Below are positions 14,478-24,302 of a stretch of 64,000 bases of DNA, piece by piece (within the stretch, counting starts at the first letter, position 1; every line of letters starts with the position of its first letter). Position numbers and translations under genes: made by a program. The notes beneath the pieces are model-generated. The model had not been told where the DNA came from. It saw only the letters and a program-made list of their open reading frames with translations, and searched no databases. This DNA comes from Nocardioides daphniae (GTDB lineage Bacteria; Actinomycetota; Actinomycetes; Propionibacteriales; Nocardioidaceae): NCBI RefSeq assembly GCF_004777465.1, contig NZ_CP038462.1, positions 1 to 64,000 on the forward strand, in the 5' to 3' direction.

Positions 14478-15301
14478 AGACTGCGTTCGTGCTGGGGGGC
14501 GGCGGCATCCTGGGTGCCGTCGAGGTCGGCATGCTGCGGGCGCTCCTCGAGCGCGGCATCACCCCCGACCTGGTGATCGGCACGAGCATCGGCGCCCTCA
14601 ACGGCGCCATCGTCGCCCACGAGCCCACCCTGACGGCCGTCGACCGGATGACGACGCTGTGGCGCGGCACCGAGCTGGCCCGAGAGCTCTACGGCGACTC
14701 CCCGCTGCGGACGGTCAAGCGTGCGGTCTCCAGCGGCACCCACCTGGCCGACCCCGAGCCGATCCGCCGGCTGCTGCGCGCCGAGCTGGGCGACGCCGAC
14801 TTCTCCGACCTCGCCGTGGAGTTCCAGGTCTGCGCCTCGAGCATCGAGCGCGCCGCCGAGCACTGGTTCATCGACGGTCCCGTCATCGACGCCGTGCTGG
14901 CCAGCGCCGCCGTGCCGGGACTCCTGCCGCCCGCCCGGGTCGGCGACGAGCACTACCTCGACGGCGGCATCGTCAACTCGATCCCGCTGGGTCGCGCCGC
15001 GGCGATGGGGGCCACCCGGATCTTCGTGCTCCAGGTCGGGCGCATCGACCGTCCGCTGACCGTGCCGAGCAAGCCGTGGGAGGTCGCCCGCGTCTCCTTC
15101 GAGATCGCGCGCCGGCACCGCTTCGTACGCGAGCTCGCCGAGCTGCCGCCCGAGGTCGAGGCGCACGTGCTCCCGGCCGCCGGGACGTCGCCGCGCGACG
15201 ACTCGCTGCTCGCCTACCGCGACTTCTCGAGCGTCGAGGACAAGATCGAGGCCACCTACCTGGCCTCTCTGCTCCACCTGGAGCGCCTGGGCATCAGCTG
15301 A
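14474..15301 (+). CDS. Patatin-like phospholipase / serine esterase
   Basis: A 275-aa protein starting at the GTG at 14474. The patatin oxyanion loop GGGGILG is close to the N-terminus, the nucleophile elbow is GTSIG, and the catalytic-dyad Asp is in YLDGGIVNSIP. These are the hallmarks of bacterial RssA/patatin hydrolases, which cleave acyl chains from phospholipids or lysophospholipids. No signal peptide is seen, so it is probably cytoplasmic or membrane-associated. A strong bidirectional terminator follows. Confidence 0.85.
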   Translation: MKTAFVLGGGGILGAVEVGMLRALLERGITPDLVIGTSIGALNGAIVAHEPTLTAVDRMTTLWRGTELARELYGDSPLRTVKRAVSSGTHLADPEPIRRLLRAELGDADFSDLAVEFQVCASSIERAAEHWFIDGPVIDAVLASAAVPGLLPPARVGDEHYLDGGIVNSIPLGRAAAMGATRIFVLQVGRIDRPLTVPSKPWEVARVSFEIARRHRFVRELAELPPEVEAHVLPAAGTSPRDDSLLAYRDFSSVEDKIEATYLASLLHLERLGIS

Positions 15302-15331
15302 CGCGCTGAGCCCGCACACCCAGTACGCAGT

Positions 15332-15373
15332 CGAGGCGGCACCCCTCCGGTCTCCCGGTGAGGTGCCGCCTCG
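15332..15373. terminator. Bidirectional terminator between convergent genes
   Basis: A perfect 12-bp inverted repeat, CGAGGCGGCACC (15332-15343) and GGTGCCGCCTCG (15362-15373). It lies between the plus-strand patatin gene and the minus-strand gene that ends at 15393. Confidence 0.75.
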
Positions 15374-15392
15374 GCGCGTGTGGAGGCGTACG

Positions 15393-16058
15393 TCAGACGC
15401 GCGGCCCGTCCGTGCCGTCCGCGTCCGGGTTGGTCACCGACGGCGACTCCGGGACGTCGACGACGTCAGCCGGGTTGTCGGGCGTGGTGACCGGGTGCGG
15501 GGCCTCGGTGGCGTCGGCGAGCGCCTCCGCGGGGTCAGCACCGGCGGGGTCGTCGGTCGCCGGGGCGGCAGCCGGGGTGGTCGACGCGGCCCGGGCGGGC
15601 GGCGGGGTGGGGGTGGCGGGCGTCGCAGCAGGCTGCCACTTGGCGGCCTCCTTCTGTCCGGTCAGCTTCTTGGCCACCACACCGGCGACGGCGGCGAGGC
15701 CGCCGAACAGGATGAACTTGCGCAGCTTGCTGCCCTTGGACTTCGGCTCCTTCGGGGTGAGCTCGGCTGCCTTGGCATCGGCGAACTCGTGCGCTGCACC
15801 CGCGGCTGCGGCTGCGGCACCGGCCGCCTGTGCGAGCCCGGCAGCGGTCCTGGCTTTGCCCTGCTCCACGAGGGGTGCGGCCTGGGCGAGGCCGGCAGCG
15901 GTCTTGGCCTTGCCCTGCTCGATGAGGGGTGCGGCCTGCTTGAGGCCCTCCTGCGCCAGCTCGGCCGCCTGCTCCAGCGCCGCCTCGACCTGCGGCTTCA
16001 CCTGGTCGGCCACGTCATGTGCCTTCTCGATCAACGACTTCTGCTTGCGCAAACCCAT
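15393..16058 (-). CDS. Ala/Pro-rich protein with helical repeats
   Basis: A 221-aa protein from the ATG at 16058 (MGLRKQKSLIEKAHDVADQV), which is preceded by AAGGAAGGG. The first 100 residues are amphipathic and charged helical repeats (two 18-aa copies containing AAPLxEQGKAxTAAGLAQ). A single hydrophobic segment KFILFGGLAAVAGVVAKKL follows, then a disordered Pro/Ala/Asp-rich C-terminus. The upstream in-frame codons lack an RBS and look non-coding. It is a plausible membrane-associated structural protein; I do not recognise a family with a known function. Confidence 0.6.
   Translation of the reverse strand: MGLRKQKSLIEKAHDVADQVKPQVEAALEQAAELAQEGLKQAAPLIEQGKAKTAAGLAQAAPLVEQGKARTAAGLAQAAGAAAAAAGAAHEFADAKAAELTPKEPKSKGSKLRKFILFGGLAAVAGVVAKKLTGQKEAAKWQPAATPATPTPPPARAASTTPAAAPATDDPAGADPAEALADATEAPHPVTTPDNPADVVDVPESPSVTNPDADGTDGPRV
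15838..15945. repeat. Two 54-bp tandem copies inside the Ala-rich gene
   Basis: Units 15838-15891 and 15892-15945 differ at only a few positions and encode two 18-residue helical repeats of the minus-strand protein. Confidence 0.75.
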
Positions 16059-16198
16059 CTCGATCCCTTCCTTCGGTTGGTGCGTCCATCTCACCACGCC
16101 ACGCAAACGACCACCAGAGGCCACGGCGCGGGCGGGGCTGTCGGCCCTGCGTGGCAGGATCAGGGGGCAAGTTCCCACCACTGATCGAGAGGCGCCCC

Positions 16199-16711
16199 AT
16201 GGCTGACCTGCAGGCCACCCTGAAGACCAACAAGGGTGACATTGTCATCAACCTGTTCCCCAACCACGCTCCCGAGACCGTGGACAACTTCGTCGGTCTG
16301 GCCGAGGGCACCAAGGAGTACAAGGACGACGCCGGTCGCTCGGGCGTCCCCTACTACGACGGCCTCGGCTTCCACCGCGTCATCGCCGACTTCATGATCC
16401 AGGGTGGTTGCCCGCTCGGCACCGGCACCGGAGGCCCCGGGTACACCTTCAAGGACGAGCCGCACCCTGAGCTGGTCTTCGACAAGCCCTACCTGCTCGC
16501 CATGGCCAACGCCGGCCCGGGCACCAACGGCTCGCAGTTCTTCATCACGCTGGCCCCGACCACGTGGCTCAACTTCAAGCACACCATCTTCGGTGAGGTC
16601 GCCGACCAGGCGTCGCGCGACGTCGTCGACGCCATCGGCTCGGCCCCGACCGGTCGCATGGACCGTCCGACCGAGCCCATGGTCATCGAGAGCGTCGAGA
16701 TCACCCGCTGA
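16199..16711 (+). CDS. ppiA: Cyclophilin-type peptidyl-prolyl cis-trans isomerase
   Basis: A 170-aa cytoplasmic cyclophilin that isomerises prolyl peptide bonds. The ATG at 16199 begins MADLQATLKTNKGDIVINLF. The active-site block is FHRVIADFMIQGG with the catalytic Arg, followed by GTNGSQFFITL and FKHTIFGEV. Length and motifs match the actinobacterial PpiA group, which is usually encoded near the origin. The rhomboid gene lies 37 bp downstream. Confidence 0.93.
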   Translation: MADLQATLKTNKGDIVINLFPNHAPETVDNFVGLAEGTKEYKDDAGRSGVPYYDGLGFHRVIADFMIQGGCPLGTGTGGPGYTFKDEPHPELVFDKPYLLAMANAGPGTNGSQFFITLAPTTWLNFKHTIFGEVADQASRDVVDAIGSAPTGRMDRPTEPMVIESVEITR

Positions 16712-16748
16712 TCCAGCGCGCGGACGACGAGACGGCACGAGGAGACCT

Positions 16749-17709
16749 GTGAACGACCAGTCGGCCCAGCCTCCCGTCGATCCCACGCAGTCCTCGTCCG
16801 GGGTGCCGCAGTGCTACCGGCACCCCGGACGGGAGACCTACATCCGGTGCCAGCGCTGCGACCGGCCGATCTGCCCGGAGTGCATGCGCGACGCCGCCGT
16901 GGGATTCCAGTGCCCCAGCTGCGTCAGCGAGGGCGCCAAACAGACCCGTAGCGGCCTCACGCCCTTCGGGGGCCGGCGCTCGAGCAATCCCCAGACCACG
17001 ACCATCGGGCTGATCGCGGTCAACGTGGCGGTCTGGGTCGCCGTCGTGGCCACCGGCGCGCCTCGTCGTGGCTCGCGGAGAAGCTGATGCTGACCCCCGT
17101 GGGTCGTTTGCATCAGCGGCGAGCAGGGGTTGTGGTTCCCCAACGCCACCGACTCCGCGCTCTGCTCCCAGGTCCCCGGCGCCACGTGGCACCCCGGCCT
17201 CTCCGACGGGGCGCTGTGGCAGGTTCTGACGCACGGCTTCACGCACGTCGACATCTGGCACATCGCGCTCAACGCGCTGGGCCTGTGGATCCTCGGCCCG
17301 CCGATCGAGCAGGTTCTCGGACGGTGGCGCTTCCTGGCCGTCTACCTGCTCTCGACGCTGGCGGCCGGGGCCACCGTCTTCGCCTTCGCCGACGAGCAGT
17401 CCTCGACCCTGGGTGCCTCGGGTGGCGTCTTCGGCCTCATGGGGGCGTTGCTGCTCATCTCCTGGCGTCGGTGGCGACATGCGCGGGCTGCTGATGCTGC
17501 TCGCCCTCAACGCCTTCATCACCCTCACCGTCCCCGGGATCTCCTGGCAGGGCCACCTCGGCGGGTTCGTGGGTGGCGCGCTCGCCACCGCCGCCATCGT
17601 GCTGGCACCGAAGGGCAAGAAGCGGTCGTCCTGGCAGTGGCTGGGGCTCGGCGTGCTGACCCTGCTGGTGGCGGTCGCCTTCGCTGCCCGCGGCCTGGCG
17701 CTGGCCTGA
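16749..17709 (+). CDS. Rhomboid-family intramembrane serine protease with N-terminal zinc ribbon (three frameshifts)
   Basis: The N-terminus (GTG at 16749) has a B-box-like zinc-binding module: CYRHPGRETYIRCQRCDRPI then CPECM and CPSC. The rhomboid core follows, with HVDIWHIALNALGLW (the HxxxN-type oxyanion region), the nucleophile motif GASGGVFGLMGA, and the catalytic His in ISWQGHLGGFVGG. Three indels scramble the frame: a missing base near 17057, an extra T near 17106, and a one-base gain (or two-base loss) near 17465. The continuous homology suggests an intact rhomboid of about 320 aa in the real genome. Confidence 0.82.
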
Positions 17710-17800
17710 CGGCGTACGCCCGTCGGTCGCTGCCGGGGCCACGGGGCGCCCGCGAACGACAGCTCGGCTCACCGCCCGAGAACCACGCGGACAACGCCAG

Positions 17801-17826
17801 AGAACCCGCCCCTCGGGGCGGGTTCT
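17801..17826 (+). terminator. Strong hairpin terminator after rhomboid
   Basis: A perfect 12-bp inverted repeat AGAACCCGCCCC / GGGGCGGGTTCT with a 2-nt loop, followed by TGTGGTT. It lies 92 bp behind the rhomboid stop codon. Confidence 0.8.
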
Positions 17827-17887
17827 TGTGGTTCCGGGGAAGCCTGTGGAGGGAGCCTCCCGAAACGGCCACCGGAGCTCTTCAGCC

Positions 17888-18007
17888 TGTGGAGAACCAA
17901 GGCATTTCGGGCTGGAGGAGTCGGAAAATCATCCACAGATGGGGATGAGCCTGTGCATAACTACAGGGGTGTAATTCGTCCACAGAGTTCTCCCCAGTTG
18001 TGGAGAA
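17888..18007. promoter_or_regulatory. Cluster of DnaA-box-like sequences
   Basis: The 412-bp gap between the rhomboid gene and crgA has no gene. Besides two terminators it holds five 9-mers close to TTATCCACA within 120 bp: TGTGGAGAA (17888-17896), TCATCCACA (17929-17937), TGTGCATAA (17952-17960, complement of TTATGCACA), TCGTCCACA (17976-17984) and TGTGGAGAA (17999-18007). The density is as high as in the dnaA-dnaN region. The role (origin part, DnaA titration or regulation) is unknown. Confidence 0.6.
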
Positions 18008-18060
18008 GGGAGTGCCCCGCCACAGGGGTGCCCAAACCACACGAGGGGGTCCAGGACGCA

Positions 18061-18098
18061 GCGAGGGCCGCACCCGTCGGAACGGATGCGGCCCTCGC
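18061..18098 (-). terminator. Hairpin terminator downstream of crgA
   Basis: A perfect 12-bp inverted repeat GCGAGGGCCGCA (18061-18072) / TGCGGCCCTCGC (18087-18098), 24 bp past the end of the minus-strand crgA gene. Confidence 0.75.
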
Positions 18099-18121
18099 GA
18101 GGTGCGGGTGTGGAGGAGGTG

Positions 18122-18589
18122 TCACTCCCAGCGGGTGGCGAACGAGAAGCCCGCCGCCATGAAGCCGATGCCCACCAGCAGGTTGTAGTTCTGCAGGTCG
18201 TTGAAGACCCACATGTCGTAGATCTTGTCGCCGCTGAAGATGTAGAACGTGCAGATCCACAGCAGCCCGATCAGGAAGCAGCCGAGCATCCCGACGACCA
18301 CGCCGCGGCCGCGGCCCAGCGGGGTGGAGGGGTGCGCGGAGACCATCAGACCGACGATGATCGCGCCGAAGCCGATCAGGTAGTTCCACTTGCCGAGGTC
18401 GCCGACGAACTTCGGCCCACCCGGCTTCTCCGCGGGGAAGACGGTCGGGTCGGGACGCACGCCCGCGTAGTAGTACGCGATCCAGGCGATTCCCGCCACC
18501 AGCAGCAGCACCGCGATCAGCAGCCGGACGGAGAACAGCTTCTCCTTGTGTTCGACCAGCGACTCGTTCTTGGCCTTGGGCTTGGACAC
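18122..18589 (-). CDS. crgA: CrgA-type cell division protein, tandem double domain
   Basis: CrgA is a small two-helix membrane protein that links FtsZ and septal peptidoglycan synthesis in actinobacteria; the usual length is 80-95 aa. This 155-aa protein has four membrane helices that fall into two CrgA-like halves. Half 1 has VAGIAWIAYYYAG, then LGKWNYLIGFGAIIVGLMVS. Half 2 has LIGLLWICTFYIFSG, then LQNYNLLVGIGFMAAGFSFATRW with the family-typical C-terminal RW. No stop or frameshift separates the halves, so it reads as an internal duplication or fusion. It lies close to DUF881 and the pknAB operon, the normal crgA location. Confidence 0.8.
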   Translation of the reverse strand: MSKPKAKNESLVEHKEKLFSVRLLIAVLLLVAGIAWIAYYYAGVRPDPTVFPAEKPGGPKFVGDLGKWNYLIGFGAIIVGLMVSAHPSTPLGRGRGVVVGMLGCFLIGLLWICTFYIFSGDKIYDMWVFNDLQNYNLLVGIGFMAAGFSFATRWE

Positions 18590-18651
18590 CGCCGTGCTCC
18601 TCGTGGTGTGTGGTGAGACGTGTGTTGGTGGGCGCAGTTAGCGTAGTCGCC

Positions 18652-19410
18652 ATGACGCACGGATCCCACGCTTCCCCCCCACGCCGGGCATGGCGTTGGG
18701 GGACGCCCGTGGTCTTCCTGCTCAGCGGGACGCTCTTCATGGTGAGTGCGCAGAACAGTGACGGTACCGACCTGCGCCCCACCCGCTACACCGACATGGC
18801 CTCGATCGTGGAGGCCGAGACCGAGGAGCTGGAGGAGCTGAACGCCCGCGCGGCCGAGCTCGACGCCGAGGTCAAGGCTCTCACGGCGTCGGTCGGGGAC
18901 CGCAAGGCGCAGCGTACGAACGCCCGGGTCAAGACCATGGAGGACCCGGCCGGCTTCACCCCGCGGTCGGGTGCCGGCGTCACGGTGACCCTCGACGACG
19001 CCCCGGAGGAGGTCATCGCCACCGCGCAGACCAGCGACGAGGTCAACGAGATGGTCGTGCACCAGCAGGACATCCAGGCCGTGGTCAACGCGATGTGGCG
19101 CGGCGGCGCCGAGGCCGTGACGATCCAGGGCCAGCGCCTGATCTCCACCACCGGCATCAAGTGCAGCGGCAACACCGTGCAGCTGCAGGGACAGCCCTTC
19201 TCGCCGCCCTACGTGATCACTGCCGTCGGCGACCAGCTGGAGATCTACAACGAGATCCAGACCGACCGCGCCATCGGCATCTACCGCGAGGCGGTCGCCG
19301 ACCCCGAGATCGCCGTGCGCTGGGACCTCCAGCTCGAGGACTGGGTCACTGCCCCCGCCTTCAGCGGTCCCGTCACCTTCCAGTACGCCGCCCCGCTGAC
19401 GGACTCCTGA
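18652..19410 (+). CDS. DUF881 family protein
   Basis: A 252-aa protein with a single N-terminal membrane anchor (TPVVFLLSGTLFMVSAQNS), a coiled-coil stretch rich in Glu/Leu (about residues 50-85), and the DUF881 domain. Family motifs include GAGVTVTLDDAP, HQQDIQAVVNAMWRGGAEAV and YNEIQTD. DUF881 proteins are typical actinobacterial neighbours of crgA and pknB and are presumed to act at the cell envelope; their activity is unknown. It is convergent with pknB across a shared terminator. Confidence 0.82.
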   Translation: MTHGSHASPPRRAWRWGTPVVFLLSGTLFMVSAQNSDGTDLRPTRYTDMASIVEAETEELEELNARAAELDAEVKALTASVGDRKAQRTNARVKTMEDPAGFTPRSGAGVTVTLDDAPEEVIATAQTSDEVNEMVVHQQDIQAVVNAMWRGGAEAVTIQGQRLISTTGIKCSGNTVQLQGQPFSPPYVITAVGDQLEIYNEIQTDRAIGIYREAVADPEIAVRWDLQLEDWVTAPAFSGPVTFQYAAPLTDS

Positions 19411-19431
19411 CCAGACCCCGCAACAGCTGAA

Positions 19432-19464
19432 CGACCCCTGACCGGACGTGCCGGGCAGGGGTCG
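19432..19464. terminator. Bidirectional terminator between DUF881 gene and pknB
   Basis: A perfect 9-bp inverted repeat CGACCCCTG (19432-19440) / CAGGGGTCG (19456-19464); the 15-nt loop itself contains CCGG/CCGG. It serves the convergent ends of DUF881 (+) and pknB (-). Confidence 0.75.
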
Positions 19465-19509
19465 AACCAGTTCAGGGCGGGTCGGGACCAGCTCTGGGTC
19501 AGGGCTGGG

Positions 19510-21282
<1,773 letters not shown>

Positions 21283-21292
21283 CACAGGCCTT

Positions 21293-22837
21293 TCAGGACT
21301 GGGGGGCCGGAGTCAGGCCCTCGTCCGCGGGGGGCGTGTCGCCCTCCGTCGGGGTGGGGGTCGGAGTCGGTGTGGGGGTCGGCGTCGGTGTCGGCGTCGG
21401 TGTGGGGGTGGGCGTCGGTGTCGGCGTCGGTGTGGGGGTGGGCGTCGGGGTCGGCTCCGGCTCGGGAGCGGCGCCCCAGTAGGAGACGGTCACCCGGTCA
21501 CCGCGCTCCAGCGTGCCGGAGGGGTTCACGTCGATGACCTCGCCGGCGCGCTCGTCACCGGGGTTGTCGCGCTCGTCGCGGGTGACCCGCAGACCCTGGG
21601 ACTGGAGGGCCGCGATCACGGACTCGACCTCGCGCCCGATGTAGTCGTCCGGGTCGATCTCGACCCGCTCCGGCTCGTCGGTCCGGTCGACGGTCGGGCT
21701 CTGCGTCGGCGTCTCGGGCGTCGCCGGCGGCTCGGTGTCGTCGCTGGCCTGCCACCACAGGAAGCCGCCGACCAGCAGGGCCACGAGCAGCAGCACCACG
21801 ATCGCGGCGATCGCACCGCCGCCCGACTTCTTGCCGTCACGCCGCGGCGGCGGGTTGCCGGCCGTCGGCATCGCCCCGGTGGGGGTGGGGGTCAGCGCGG
21901 TGGCCGGCACGGCCTGCGTCGCAGGCATGACGGTGGTCGCCTCGGTGGGCCACGGCCCGGGCACGGCGGCCTGCGCGGCGGTCTGGGGCGGGAGGGCGAC
22001 GGCGTACGTCGCCGGGTCGCGCAGGGCGGCCGCGAACTCGGAGCCGTCGGCGAACCGGTCCTCGGGCCTCTTCGACAGGGCCCGGCGTACGACCGCGGCC
22101 AGGTCGGCGGGCACGCTCGCCGGCAGCTCGGGCACGGGCGCCCGCAAGTGGGCCAGCGCGGTCGCGACCGGGGAGTCGGCCTCGAAGGGGCGCCGGCCGG
22201 CCAGGCACTCGAAGGCCACCACGCCGAGCGAGTAGACGTCGGAGGCCGCGGTCGCGCGCCCACCTTCCGCCTGCTCGGGGGAGAGGTACTGCGGGGTGCC
22301 CATCACCTGACCGGTCTGGGTCAGCGCCACCGCCTCGGCCGCCCGGGCGATCCCGAAGTCGGTGACCTTGACCTGGCGCTGCGGCGTGACCAGCAGGTTG
22401 GCCGGCTTCACGTCGCGGTGCACGATGCCGGCGCGGTGCGCGGCACCGAGGGCGTCGCCGACCTGGGCGAGCAGGTCACGCACGGCCTCGGGGGCCATCG
22501 GGGAGCTGGGCCGGATCAGGTTCGACAGCGGCTGCCCGTCGACCAGCTCCATCACCAGGAAGGGGCGCGGCGGTCCGCCGTCGGGGTTGTTGGCCTCGCC
22601 CACGTCGAAGACCGCGGCGATGCCGGGGTGCGACAGGGCCGCGGCGTGCTGCGCCTCGGACTCGAAGCGGTGCCGGAACATCGCGTCGTCGGCGTACTCG
22701 GCCTTGAGCAGCTTGACCGCGACCTCGCGACCGAGGGAGGAGTCGGTGGCGCGCCAGACCTCACCCATGCCGCCGGTGGCGATCCGGGAGTCGAGGACGT
22801 AGCGCCCGCCGGGGCCGACGCTGCTGAGCGTGCTCAT
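21293..22837 (-). CDS. pknA: Ser/Thr protein kinase PknA-like, one PASTA domain and a (TP)n tail
   Basis: This is the second kinase of the growth operon. The kinase domain (residues ~12-270) shows ATGGMGEV, VAVKLL, HRDVKPANLL, DFGIARA and YLSPEQAEGG. A membrane helix lies near residue 350 (AIAAIVVLLLVALLVGGFLWW). One external PASTA-like repeat follows (YIGREVESVIAALQSQGLRV to DRVTVSYWG), then a striking run of about 18 Thr-Pro dipeptides before the end. The ATG at 22837 overlaps the pbpA stop (ATGA), so the pair is translationally coupled. The assignment as pknA comes from its place between pbpA and pknB. Confidence 0.9.
   Translation of the reverse strand: MSTLSSVGPGGRYVLDSRIATGGMGEVWRATDSSLGREVAVKLLKAEYADDAMFRHRFESEAQHAAALSHPGIAAVFDVGEANNPDGGPPRPFLVMELVDGQPLSNLIRPSSPMAPEAVRDLLAQVGDALGAAHRAGIVHRDVKPANLLVTPQRQVKVTDFGIARAAEAVALTQTGQVMGTPQYLSPEQAEGGRATAASDVYSLGVVAFECLAGRRPFEADSPVATALAHLRAPVPELPASVPADLAAVVRRALSKRPEDRFADGSEFAAALRDPATYAVALPPQTAAQAAVPGPWPTEATTVMPATQAVPATALTPTPTGAMPTAGNPPPRRDGKKSGGGAIAAIVVLLLVALLVGGFLWWQASDDTEPPATPETPTQSPTVDRTDEPERVEIDPDDYIGREVESVIAALQSQGLRVTRDERDNPGDERAGEVIDVNPSGTLERGDRVTVSYWGAAPEPEPTPTPTPTPTPTPTPTPTPTPTPTPTPTPTPTPTPTEGDTPPADEGLTPAPQS
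21348..21450. repeat. Low-complexity tandem repeat coding for Thr-Pro run in pknA
   Basis: The plus strand is an uninterrupted series of GGTGT/GGCGT/GGGGT hexamer-like units. Within it 21381-21410 and 21411-21440 are exact 30-bp copies. On the minus strand it encodes alternating Thr and Pro, probably an extended cell-wall-spanning stalk. Such repeats may vary in copy number. Confidence 0.85.
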
Positions 22838-24302
22838 CGGGAGATCACCGCCTCCATCACTGCCTTCGCGATCGGGCCGCCGAGGCGACCACCGGCGACC
22901 TCGCCGCGGGGGATGTCTGCGCTCTGGATCATGACGGCCACAGCGACCTCGGGGTCGTTGGCGGGGGCGAAGGAGACGAACCACGCGTAGGGCGGGACGT
23001 CGTCGATGCCGGACTGGGCGGTGCCGGTCTTGCCGGCCACCTTGACGCCGGGGATGGCGGCCGGGCTGGCGGTGCCGTTGTCGACGGTGGCGACCAGCAG
23101 GTCGGTGAGCTCACGGGCGGTGCGTGCGGAGACCGCGCGGCTGAGCTGCTCGGGGTCGGTGGTGTCGAGGACCTGGAGCTGGGGCGTACGCAGCTCGTCG
23201 ACGAGGTAGGGCTTCATCACCTTGCCGCCGTGGGCGATGCCGCCGGCGACCATCGCCATCTGCAGCGGCGTGGCGGCCACCTCGAACTGGCCGAGGCCGC
23301 TCTGGCCGGTCTGCGCGGCGTCCATCTCCTTGGGGAAGACCGAGACGGCCTGTGGCACGTCGGAGAGGTACTCCTGGTTGAAGCCGAAGCGCTCGGCGCG
23401 CTCCTGCATCTCGTCGGCTCCCACCTCGACGGCGAGCGCCGCGAAGGTGGTGTTGCAGGAGTTCTGCATGGCCTGGCGGAAGCTGACCTTCTTGTCGCCG
23501 CACGAGCGGCCCTCGTTGTCGATCCGGCCGGACTCGCCACGCGTCAGCGGCAGCTGGTAGGAGTCGCCGCCGGGCACCATCGAGTCGGCGTTGTACTTCT
23601 CCGACTCGATCGCCGCGCGCGCGCGGTGACCAGCTTGAAGGTCGAGCCGGGCGGCAGGCGCATGCCGGTCGCACGGTTGATCAGCGGCTCGGCGTCGTCG
23701 GCCTCGAGGCGCTCCTGCTCCTTGATGATCTCGCCGAAGCGGTGCGAGGCCAGCTTGTTGGGGTCGTACGTCGGCAGCGAGACCGAGGCGAGGATCTTGC
23801 CGGTCGCCGGCTCGATCGCGACCACGGCCCCTTCGACGTTGCCCGGCAGCGCCGCGAGGCCGTCGTACGCCGCCTGCTGGGCCGCCTGGTTGATCGTCAG
23901 CTGCACGTTGCCGCCCTTGGGGGCGCGGTTGCTGAGCATGTCGATGACGCGGTTGACGAAGAGGCGCGAGTCCTGGCCGGAGAGCAGGTCGTTCTGGGTG
24001 CGCTCCAGGGCCGTCGTGCCGAACCAGTTGAAGCGGCCGGTGAGGTGGGCGTACAGCTTGGGGCGCGGGTACTCGCGCTGGAACTCGTACTGGTCGTCGG
24101 TGGGCACCGACTGCGCCACCGGCTGGCGGCCGACGAGGATCGCGCCGCGCTCGCGGGAGAAGTTGTCGGCGATGACGCGGTGGTTGTTGCCGTTCTCCGC
24201 GAGGGAGTCGGCCTTGAAGACCTGGAGCCAGGTGACGTTGACCAGGAGCAGCAGGAAGAGACCCAGGCAGAAGATGGAGATCATCCGGATCGGCTTGTTC
24301 AT
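22834..24302 (-). CDS. pbpA: Penicillin-binding protein PbpA (transpeptidase, one frameshift)
   Basis: A monofunctional class B PBP that cross-links peptidoglycan together with RodA. It has an N-terminal membrane anchor (ISIFCLGLFLLLLVNVTWLQ), a dimerisation domain, and the transpeptidase domain with SxxK as STFK, SxN as SCN and KTG as KTGTAQ. The frame changes within a CG-rich run near 23612-23626, just after STFKLVTA. One missing base there (or two extra) explains the break and joins both halves into about 489 aa. It overlaps rodA upstream and pknA downstream by 4 bp each. Confidence 0.92.

Noticed and set aside
16749..17709. Rhomboid gene as a true pseudogene
   Set aside because: Three compensating indels without loss of catalytic motifs, in a sequence full of similar indels, fit sequence error better than decay.
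21348..21450. CRISPR array or minisatellite of independent function
   Set aside because: The repeat is in frame within pknA and encodes a Thr-Pro run; no spacers are present, and no CRISPR array was seen anywhere in the window.
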